Below are positions 1 to 5,527 of a DNA stretch of 5,552 nt, piece by piece (positions within the stretch are counted from its first letter, which is position 1; each line of letters begins with the position of its first letter). Under the pieces are notes generated by a model, which did not search any database, was not told where the DNA came from, and was given only the letters and a program-made list of their open reading frames with translations. Source of the stretch: Euryarchaeota archaeon TMED117 (GTDB lineage Archaea > Thermoplasmatota > Poseidoniia > Poseidoniales > Poseidoniaceae). Made by a program: the position numbers and the translations under genes. The DNA lies in contig NHFS02000018.1 in assembly GCA_002171315.2 (NCBI GenBank), positions 12,737-18,288 on the forward strand, given 5' to 3'.

Positions 1-195
1 CTCTCATCATGTCTTCGTGAATATGAATCACAAATACAAGAGATTGCATCAAAATGGACTGCGTGTGAAAAGGTTTTACGTAGGCAACCGGAGATAGCAC
101 TTGGGCTTGGTTTGTTTGAATCAATCCATCTACATGGGCACGGACTTAATCTACAAAACCGAACAGTTGATGATTTGTTGAATGAGGTGATTTGA
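1..195 (+). CDS. C-terminal fragment of an unidentified protein (64 residues seen)
   Basis: Frame 1 is open from the left edge to a TGA at 193-195 and gives the last 64 residues of a protein whose start is outside the window. The fragment begins LSSCLREYESQIQEIASKW and ends HLHGHGLNLQNRTVDDLLNEVI, with His residues clustered in the HLHGHG stretch. The first part looks helical (charged/hydrophobic alternation). I see no membrane segment and do not recognise the family. Its stop codon overlaps the ATG of the glutamate-cysteine ligase gene by one base (TGATG), which implies translational coupling and cotranscription. It may therefore act in the same thiol or amino-acid pathway, but nothing in the fragment itself shows this. 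That it is coding is supported by the open frame and the overlapping junction. Confidence 0.7.
   Translation, partial: LSSCLREYESQIQEIASKWTACEKVLRRQPEIALGLGLFESIHLHGHGLNLQNRTVDDLLNEVI
184..190 (+). promoter_or_regulatory. Shine-Dalgarno sequence of the gshA-like gene
   Basis: GAGGTGA, continued by T at 191, matches the complement of the usual 16S rRNA 3' end over eight bases. It sits four bases before the ATG at 195. It lies inside the end of the upstream gene and supports ATG 195 as the start, rather than the in-frame TTG at 192. Confidence 0.75.
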
Positions 196-1397
196 TGACA
201 TATCTACATGATTTGAGTAATAGACTTGAAGAGAAACGTGATGAGTTAACCGAATGGATGAATCAAAAGCGTTTGTCAATAGAGGTTCCAATATACGGAA
301 GTGTTGATGTCAGAGACGCCGGTTGGAAAATCGCAGTTGTTGATGCAAACCAATTCCCTGCAGGTTTCAACAATACTTCCAATTCGGACATGCCTCATCT
401 AATAAATCGGATTTCTGAACATATTAAGAGAAATAATCCTGATTGTAAATGGGTTCACATCTATCCAGAATCTCATACAAGGAATCAAGGTTATGTGGAA
501 AATCTACGGACATTATGCAAACTTGTGGAATCCGCAGGTTATCGGTGCACCATAGGTAATCCTGAACTTGAGGGATTCAATTCACTCAATGGAATCCATG
601 GTCCACTTTCATTAAATCAGGTAGAAGTCGTAGAGGATGTTCTCCTCGTAAATGGGCAACAACCAGACTTCATCTTACTCAATAACGATCTGACTGACGA
701 AGGCTTACAGGGGCTCTCATCAGCACACATTTTGCCCAATCCCCAAATGGGTTGGCACAACAGAAAAAAGTCAATGCATTTTGAACACCTTCGTTCATTG
801 GTTGAAGAAGTAAGTGAAATAATTGGAATTGATCCATGGCACTTACTTTGTGATTCATTTGTCTCCGAGAATAAGTGTTTGGAAAAAGAAACATGCAGAG
901 TAAAATTAGCTGAGGAGGTTGATTCATTCATTGAACTTCTTTCAAAGAGATACGAATCCATGGGACTGGATAGAGTGCCCGTTGTCTATGTGAAAAATAA
1001 TAGAGGCACGTATGGATTAGGGATCATGACTGTAACGTCTGGAGATCAACTCTTGAGTCTCTCAAACCGCAAGATGAAGAAATTGATGTATGGAAAGGGA
1101 ACGGCAGATGTTGAGGATTTTTTGATACAAGAAGGAGTCCCTACACTGATGAAAACAGATGAGGGGTTTCCAGTAGAACCGGTTGTCTATCTTGTTGATG
1201 GTGATGCCTCATCCTGGTTTTACAGAGTGAATTCCAAGCGAGATGATATCGGTAATCTAAATTCTCCGAGTGCTCAGTTCGTAACTTCTGACCAAGAGCC
1301 AGCATATATGACGCATGCACACAATTGGCATGCCTTGGTTGCTGAACTTTCAATGCTCGCTATGGGACTTGAATTAGAAGCGATGAAAGCGTCATGA
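195..1397 (+). CDS. gshA: Glutamate-cysteine ligase, GshA family of the Acidithiobacillus/proteobacterial type
   Basis: This 400-residue soluble protein probably joins L-glutamate and L-cysteine with ATP to make gamma-glutamylcysteine, the first step of glutathione synthesis. I recognise the GshA family (Pfam GshA, PF08886) from several motifs: PIYGSVDVRDAGWKIAVVD at about 32-50, followed by NQFPAGFNN at 52-60; PESHTRNQGY at 91-100; GWHNRKKSMHF at 186-196; the glycine-rich KNNRGTYGLGIM at 267-278, which resembles an ATP-grasp nucleotide loop; EPVVYLVDG at 328-336; and YRVN at 343-346 followed by NLNSPSAQF. The order and length suit a complete member. It is not the classical gamma-proteobacterial GshA fold family, nor the GCS2 type used by haloarchaea. 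The ATG at 195 overlaps the preceding stop and has a strong Shine-Dalgarno; a TTG start at 192 would add one residue. No glutathione synthase is visible, so the end product could be gamma-glutamylcysteine itself. The family call rests on remembered motifs and was not searched. Confidence 0.85.
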   Translation: MTYLHDLSNRLEEKRDELTEWMNQKRLSIEVPIYGSVDVRDAGWKIAVVDANQFPAGFNNTSNSDMPHLINRISEHIKRNNPDCKWVHIYPESHTRNQGYVENLRTLCKLVESAGYRCTIGNPELEGFNSLNGIHGPLSLNQVEVVEDVLLVNGQQPDFILLNNDLTDEGLQGLSSAHILPNPQMGWHNRKKSMHFEHLRSLVEEVSEIIGIDPWHLLCDSFVSENKCLEKETCRVKLAEEVDSFIELLSKRYESMGLDRVPVVYVKNNRGTYGLGIMTVTSGDQLLSLSNRKMKKLMYGKGTADVEDFLIQEGVPTLMKTDEGFPVEPVVYLVDGDASSWFYRVNSKRDDIGNLNSPSAQFVTSDQEPAYMTHAHNWHALVAELSMLAMGLELEAMKAS

Positions 1398-1404
1398 TTG
1401 TCAT

Positions 1405-1413
1405 AAAGGAGAT
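1405..1413 (+). promoter_or_regulatory. Purine-rich Shine-Dalgarno-like sequence before the membrane protein gene
   Basis: AAAGGAGAT is a good ribosome-binding sequence but ends 15 bases before the ATG at 1429, farther than usual. No in-frame ATG, GTG or TTG lies between 1384 (an in-frame TGA) and 1429, so the ATG remains the best start. An out-of-frame ATG at 1412 inside this motif would give only a 16-codon peptide. Confidence 0.4.
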
Positions 1414-1428
1414 GCTTGTAGCAGAACC

Positions 1429-2085
1429 ATGCGTCGTGAAGTGCTTTACATCACGACGATAGCCATCGGTCTTTTTGTTTCAGCAAAGTATGCTCAATGG
1501 CCTGTTGATATCTGGTGCATTGGAACATTCCTGTATATTTATGCCTCAACCGATCGAAAAGAACGAATTGAAATGATTGCAGTGTTGGCTTTTGCAACGC
1601 CAATGGAACTCTTCTTCAGTGAAGTCTGGTTAATCTATGAATATCAACGAGGATTAATGCCGTTATTTGTACCAGTAGGACATTATTTTCTCTTTGATTT
1701 AGGACGAAGAGTTGCTAAGCGTATTCCTCATTCATCCCCAGTTTATCTGATCCTAGCGCTACTACCTTTCGTTCTCTATGGAGCAGTAAAAGGAACCGAT
1801 ACCTCTGCAATTTTACTATTGGTTCTAACATTCGGTTTCATAAAATGGGGTCCTGAACCTCGGCTTTATGCTACAATGGTTTGGCTCGCTCTTGCAATGG
1901 AATTATGGGGGACCTATCTCTGTAATTGGACATGGGCCTCAACTGTTCCATACACGGGATTGACAGCTTGGAATCCACCCTTGTTGGTGGGTGCTTTCTA
2001 TTGTTTTGGAGACCTTCTTGTAAATCTGAGTGTTGCCAAGTTTGAAGGCCAACCCATTGTTCAGGTGAACCATGACGTCCTCTGA
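1429..2085 (+). CDS. Uncharacterised polytopic membrane protein with apparent internal repeat
   Basis: The 218-residue product is strongly hydrophobic, with about seven or eight predicted membrane segments (roughly 4-19, 25-40, 48-68, 76-92, 104-120, 127-140, 146-166 and 184-202). Short charged loops such as STDRKER at 40-46 and GRRVAKR at 92-98 probably face the cytosol. No signal peptide, cofactor motif or known enzyme signature is evident. Two stretches look alike. Residues 58-92 (PMELFFSEVW, then GHYFLFDLG) and 156-197 (AMELWGTYLCNW, then GAFYCFGDLL) share a Met-Glu-Leu start, aromatic-rich middle, Gly-Leu and Pro, and an aromatic-Asp end, which suggests a two-fold duplication. I recall similar conserved hypothetical membrane proteins in bacteria but no function. 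The gene starts 31 bases after the gshA-like gene, and its 3' end overlaps the ferredoxin gene by 14 bases, so all are probably cotranscribed. A transporter or membrane enzyme is possible; the sequence does not decide. Confidence 0.85.
   Translation: MRREVLYITTIAIGLFVSAKYAQWPVDIWCIGTFLYIYASTDRKERIEMIAVLAFATPMELFFSEVWLIYEYQRGLMPLFVPVGHYFLFDLGRRVAKRIPHSSPVYLILALLPFVLYGAVKGTDTSAILLLVLTFGFIKWGPEPRLYATMVWLALAMELWGTYLCNWTWASTVPYTGLTAWNPPLLVGAFYCFGDLLVNLSVAKFEGQPIVQVNHDVL
2063..2068 (+). promoter_or_regulatory. Shine-Dalgarno sequence of the ferredoxin gene
   Basis: AGGTGA lies inside the last codons of the membrane-protein gene, three bases before the ATG at 2072. It fixes the ferredoxin start within the overlap and fits translational coupling. 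Confidence 0.6.
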
Positions 2086-2404
2086 AGACCTCAAGCGTCG
2101 TCGTGAAGAAGAGGCGAAGCGTATACGCTCGAGCCTTAATCGACAGCGAGGTGTACAGCATTCATCACTCAAAGGTGGTGAGACTGCTGTAGCATTTGTA
2201 CAGGAGTCATTGTGCATCGGGTGCGACCAGTGTACAATCGTGTGCGATGATGATGCCATTGAAATGTACAAAGTTGCAATGCGAAGTCCTTTGCTCAAAG
2301 TAGAAAGCAATCAAAAAGCGAAGATTATCAGAGATGCTTGCACTGGTTGCAGACTCTGTGTTCTTGCTTGTCCAACAGATGCAATTAGTATGATTGATCG
2401 ATGA
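2072..2404 (+). CDS. Two-cluster [4Fe-4S] ferredoxin with charged N-terminal extension
   Basis: The 110-residue protein carries two ferredoxin motifs: C48-x2-C51-x2-C54-x3-C58 (CIGCDQCTIVC) and C90-x2-C93-x2-C96-x3-C100-P (CTGCRLCVLACP). Each is followed by a D-A-I sequence, as in bacterial-type 2[4Fe-4S] ferredoxins. The eight cysteines should hold two cubane clusters that carry low-potential electrons in the cytosol. The usual Pro after the fourth Cys is replaced by Asp in the first motif. About 31 residues separate the motifs, longer than in clostridial ferredoxins and nearer to NuoI/RnfB-like or 7Fe-type layouts. Residues 1-28 form a highly charged Arg/Lys/Glu segment that is probably helical and could dock a partner protein. 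There is no membrane segment. The gene overlaps the preceding gene by 14 bases and is followed at once by a small membrane-protein gene whose ribosome-binding site overlaps its stop. Its partner is unknown; the HdrD-like membrane protein on the opposite strand is a candidate. Confidence 0.9.
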   Translation: MTSSEDLKRRREEEAKRIRSSLNRQRGVQHSSLKGGETAVAFVQESLCIGCDQCTIVCDDDAIEMYKVAMRSPLLKVESNQKAKIIRDACTGCRLCVLACPTDAISMIDR

Positions 2405-2408
2405 GGTA
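2404..2408 (+). promoter_or_regulatory. Shine-Dalgarno sequence of the small membrane protein gene
   Basis: GAGGT (the longer match is GAGGTAAT, 2403-2410) overlaps the ferredoxin stop codon and sits six bases before the ATG at 2415. This supports ATG 2415 over the in-frame TTG at 2394, which lies inside the ferredoxin gene and would add seven residues. Confidence 0.65.
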
Positions 2409-2414
2409 ATTACA

Positions 2415-2705
2415 ATGTCTAAGAAAGGAAAAGAACCAACAGCACAACGCTTCGGTGGAGAGTTTGGCCCATACCGAAAAGACGGAACGACAGGTGTTTC
2501 TCTTGGTACCTTCAAGACGCTTGTATGGACCTCAAATATTGGAGGACTCGTTCTTTGTGTTATTGCTCTTGAGCTCCTATTTGTTCAACAAGAGTTCATG
2601 TGGGGATTGATCAGTCTCATCGCTGGAGTTATCATTGCACTCTTCCCATCAAACTACGAAATTGTAGGTATGGATGAGGAAGGAACTCCTCCTGACAGTG
2701 AATGA
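2415..2705 (+). CDS. Small two-helix membrane protein of unknown function
   Basis: The product has 96 residues. A basic, hydrophilic N-terminus (MSKKGKEPTAQRFGGEFGPYRKDG, 1-24 in part) is followed by two hydrophobic segments at about 34-57 and 62-78, joined by a short QQEF turn, and an acidic tail (MDEEGTPPDSE). The hairpin shape with a Lys-rich N-terminus suggests both ends lie in the cytosol. It contains no cysteine cluster or heme-binding pair; the single Cys (48) lies in the first helix. I do not recognise the family. Archaeal cytochrome bc and oxidase gene clusters often include small uncharacterised membrane proteins of this size. Its position after a ferredoxin, and tail-to-tail with a cytochrome b/HdrD-like fusion, would suit an accessory or anchoring role, but that is inference. 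The ATG at 2415 has a well-placed Shine-Dalgarno. Confidence 0.8.
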   Translation: MSKKGKEPTAQRFGGEFGPYRKDGTTGVSLGTFKTLVWTSNIGGLVLCVIALELLFVQQEFMWGLISLIAGVIIALFPSNYEIVGMDEEGTPPDSE

Positions 2706-2710
2706 AGGTT

Positions 2711-5527
2711 TCAAGCCTCAACTTCACCAAGTGAAGGTTGAGTCAATTCGCTCTTCTTTGAATTGATTTCTCTGGCAAGGAAGGAAACAACATCGAGAAT
2801 TTCGATGTCTTCGTATCGCTCATCACCTTCAAACTTCAGGCACTCAAAGTGTGAAACACACTTCGGACAAGAGGTAAGCATTGTATCAGCTCCAGTCGAC
2901 TTAATTTCTTCCATACGAGCAACTCGTAGAGCACGTGCGTTTTCATTGCATGACATCATACTGGAAACGCCACAGCACATTGCATCTTCTCCATGGTGTT
3001 CCATTTCGACCAAATCAACCCCTTCTATGGCGTTAATGAGTTGACGGGGCTCCTCATAGATTCCCATTTGACGGCCAAGTCGACATGGGTCGTGATAGGT
3101 AACTGTTGTAGCATCAGTAGAGAGTTGCATATCGAAACCGCTTTCCATAAGATACTCTGTTGTATGCATGACCTTGACACCTTCGAGTTCGTAGTCACGT
3201 GCGAAAGTACGGAAACATTCTGCACATGATGATACGAGAGTATCGATACCAGATGCTTCGATCTTCTTTTGATTGTAGGCTTTGAGTTTGTCAAAGACTT
3301 CAGTCAGACCTTGCCACTTTTGATCGTGACCACAGCACTTCAAGAAATCACGGCCGAGGTATGATACATCATGACCCATTTCTTCAAAGAGCGTAAATGC
3401 GGCAGTAGTAGAATCTCCAAGATTCATTTCTCCTTCATTCACGTGAGAGAAGACCATTTCTTGGTCGAGGTAATCCACACATCCAGGATAGTAACCAACG
3501 TTGGATGAGATTGGATATTCTTCGACTGGGATGAAATCTTCATTTGATGCTTCTTCTGCTTCTGCAGCGAGGACTGCTTGCAATACAGTGTGTGGTATTT
3601 CAGCAGCTGGGCCGCCTACGATGAGGCTTCGGCGAATGTCAACATATGAGTCATAATTGACAAGTTGTGGGCATGCGTTTGTACATGCAGTACAGGTCAA
3701 GCACGAATACATCGGGACACCGTCGTCTTCATTGTTCCATGAATTGTAGATGATGTTGAGTTTGTCACCACCATTGAACAATCGTACTGGACAGGCATCG
3801 TCGCACAAATCGCATCCGTAACACTTGTTCATTTCGAATTCATATCCTCGTGCCATGGATCTCAAAACGACGATAACGATTGCTCCAAAGGTCAAACATG
3901 GAATAAACATAGCATAGGTGAGTTTAGCATCGAGGGCCTTTGGATTAACGTGATATGATGGATTGACTACATCGCTGAATGTTCCAGAAGATGCTTCAAT
4001 TGTTGCGGTATCACTCAGATTCACAACAGTTCCAGCAAGTGGTCCTGCATTGTTGTCCCAAAGCAGAAGTGGTTGATATGCACGGATAGAAAAGGTCGTT
4101 TCTGTCATAATCGAGTTGTTTTGAGCAAGCGGTCCTGATGCTTGTAGGCTGTATTCATAGTTGTAAATACCAGGCTCTAAGGTAATTTCATCGCCAACAC
4201 ATTCAGAGAATGAGGACAAGACATTACCGTTTTCATCTGTAACTTTGAGAGAACTTGTGAGCATTGTAGCGGTGTTTACTCCGTCAATTTTACGTTCGCT
4301 TGATCTGTATTCGCAAACAACATCTGTTGTAAGTGAGTCAACTGAATCATGATGTCCGTCTGGGAAGATTGTTGGGTCCTCAGTTACAGTAAATGTTCCT
4401 GAATCTGTGAAACCATCTCCTCCATAGAAAGAGGCTGTTGTTCCGGCAGCGTTGATTCCTTCGTCTGCATTCTGGTGATTATTTGAATCACTGAAATCGA
4501 TAATAACTTCCCTTGCAGGTTGATAAATTTGCCAGTCAATCCATGCAGCAGCAGGAACAATTCCATCGTCGGAATAGCCTCGATCATCAGTAAATCCATT
4601 GGTTTCATGGACTTCTACATCAGAAGGTTGCGTTCTCATTGCTTCAAGTTCAGGATAATAATCGTGAGTTAATCCCTTGATTGTTAGTAAGCCACCTGCT
4701 TCCCAGAAGCCGTTGTCATAGGTGTCAAATGTTGCAACAGATGCTCCTGCTGAGACGACAAGTGCTCCGATGATGAGTCGCTTTCCATGAGCTGGCGTGA
4801 ATCCAGACCCCCAGGCTTTGACCATTACATTACGCGCAATGAAGTAGATTACAATCCATAACAGCAAACCCGTCAGTATCCATGGTACAGCGTTGAATAT
4901 ATCTGCCATCCAAGGCGCCCTCGTTCCACAAAGTAGGTCTCCGTGCGAATCGAGTTTACAATAATCTGAACGATTTTTCCCATACAACTCAAGGAAGATG
5001 TTGATCGAGAAAACCGAGATAAACCATATGTGAGCCAAATAAACAGCACCAGCAGCAGCAAACCACGGATCTTCTACAGGTCTCTTTTCACGTCCTCCTA
5101 AGAAAGGAGGAAGTGCAAGGATTCCAACAGGAATTCCAGTTAGAGCAGCACCCCACCATGCAGCATTCCAAGCAAACACAGGTTGGCCCACGATGTCGCC
5201 GATAAACCCAGTAGGGACTGTGAATTGAGGAAGGTATTCTCCCCATCGCAAGTACCCGTAGGAGAACAATACGTACCAATCAGGGAAAACGAATCCTGCT
5301 TGAGCATATGGATCTGCAGCACCGTGAAGCGGTGGTGGAATTAACCACGCATAGAACAGAAGAACTGCAGCCATGAAGGAAAAGAGAATCGTATCACGCA
5401 GTACTTCATGCGGCCAAAATCCATGACCCATTCGTGTACGTGTACGCTTTTCGCCTGCTTCCTCGAGTTTTGCTTTTTCATCCATATAGGATGTAGCAAC
5501 TCTTCCAAAATTTTCCATTAATCCCAT
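2711..5527 (-). CDS. Cytochrome b C-terminal (subunit IV-like)/HdrD-like iron-sulfur fusion protein
   Basis: This 938-residue membrane protein appears to join a quinone-site cytochrome b domain to a heterodisulfide-reductase-like module. Residues 36-183 resemble cytochrome b6f subunit IV or the cytochrome b C-terminal half: LRDTI with a helix at 45-63, PPPLHGAADPYA at 64-75, the Qo-type PDWY at 82-85, a helix at 119-141, then GGREKRP and a helix at 155-181. Two more helices lie near 213-233 and 250-266. Residues 267-533 form an acidic, beta-rich extracytoplasmic domain with Cys404 and Cys442; I do not recognise it. After a helix at 536-556 come two [4Fe-4S] motifs (C569/572/575/579-P and C609/612/615/619-P). 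Two CCG domains follow: C683, C731-C732-G, C768-x2-C771; and C815, C851-C852-G, C887-x2-C890. This cytosolic part has the HdrD/GlpC/DsrK layout, with no flavin domain. No heme-ligating cytochrome b N-terminal half is present; it may be encoded upstream, outside the window. The substrate is unknown. The start at 5527 has a strong Shine-Dalgarno; Met4 is less likely. Confidence 0.9.
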   Translation of the reverse strand: MGLMENFGRVATSYMDEKAKLEEAGEKRTRTRMGHGFWPHEVLRDTILFSFMAAVLLFYAWLIPPPLHGAADPYAQAGFVFPDWYVLFSYGYLRWGEYLPQFTVPTGFIGDIVGQPVFAWNAAWWGAALTGIPVGILALPPFLGGREKRPVEDPWFAAAGAVYLAHIWFISVFSINIFLELYGKNRSDYCKLDSHGDLLCGTRAPWMADIFNAVPWILTGLLLWIVIYFIARNVMVKAWGSGFTPAHGKRLIIGALVVSAGASVATFDTYDNGFWEAGGLLTIKGLTHDYYPELEAMRTQPSDVEVHETNGFTDDRGYSDDGIVPAAAWIDWQIYQPAREVIIDFSDSNNHQNADEGINAAGTTASFYGGDGFTDSGTFTVTEDPTIFPDGHHDSVDSLTTDVVCEYRSSERKIDGVNTATMLTSSLKVTDENGNVLSSFSECVGDEITLEPGIYNYEYSLQASGPLAQNNSIMTETTFSIRAYQPLLLWDNNAGPLAGTVVNLSDTATIEASSGTFSDVVNPSYHVNPKALDAKLTYAMFIPCLTFGAIVIVVLRSMARGYEFEMNKCYGCDLCDDACPVRLFNGGDKLNIIYNSWNNEDDGVPMYSCLTCTACTNACPQLVNYDSYVDIRRSLIVGGPAAEIPHTVLQAVLAAEAEEASNEDFIPVEEYPISSNVGYYPGCVDYLDQEMVFSHVNEGEMNLGDSTTAAFTLFEEMGHDVSYLGRDFLKCCGHDQKWQGLTEVFDKLKAYNQKKIEASGIDTLVSSCAECFRTFARDYELEGVKVMHTTEYLMESGFDMQLSTDATTVTYHDPCRLGRQMGIYEEPRQLINAIEGVDLVEMEHHGEDAMCCGVSSMMSCNENARALRVARMEEIKSTGADTMLTSCPKCVSHFECLKFEGDERYEDIEILDVVSFLAREINSKKSELTQPSLGEVEA
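2717..2742 (+). terminator. Inverted repeat at the convergent gene junction, possible terminator
   Basis: CTCAACTTCAC (2717-2727) and GTGAAGGTTGAG (2731-2742) can pair over 11 base pairs with one bulged G and a CAA loop. The hairpin begins 11 bases after the stop of the + strand gene and lies wholly within the last codons of the - strand gene. A moderately T-rich stretch (TTCTTTGAATTGATTTC) follows on the + strand. It could end the + strand transcript or stop read-through between convergent genes. However, the pairing may be chance in coding sequence, and archaeal termination often relies on T-tracts more than on hairpins. Confidence 0.35.

Noticed and set aside
617..961. Antisense open frames (up to 114 codons) inside the gshA-like gene
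   Set aside because: They lie wholly opposite a gene with clear family motifs, have no ribosome-binding site of note, and their translations are Ser/Cys-rich with no domain, as expected of shadow frames.
1398..1428. Promoter between the gshA-like and membrane-protein genes
   Set aside because: The 31-base gap has a ribosome-binding sequence but no TATA-like element at a suitable distance.
1412..1462. Short leader-like ORF of 16 codons (ATG at 1412) before the membrane-protein gene
   Set aside because: It has no upstream ribosome site of its own, because the AAAGGAGAT motif overlaps its ATG, and no regulatory codon pattern such as runs of one amino acid.
1871..2310. Antisense open frames (96 and 123 codons) across the membrane-protein/ferredoxin junction
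   Set aside because: They run opposite two well-supported genes. The Cys and His residues in the translations come from the reverse reading of codons and form no proper motif.
2763..3229. Plus-strand frames (93 and 78 codons) opposite the CCG region
   Set aside because: The minus-strand frame carries two intact CCG domains, and the plus-strand translations show no recognisable feature.
3929..4729. Multiheme c-type or cupredoxin domain in the extracytoplasmic part of the fusion
   Set aside because: No CxxCH motif is present, and the Cys/His/Met spacing of a type 1 copper site is not evident, so I left it as an unrecognised domain.
4979..5422. NarI/HdrE-type diheme cytochrome b as the identity of the N-terminal membrane domain
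   Set aside because: The ADP...PDWY segment and the GGREKRP loop fit subunit IV of cytochrome b6f, and the paired helix histidines expected of HdrE/NarI are absent.
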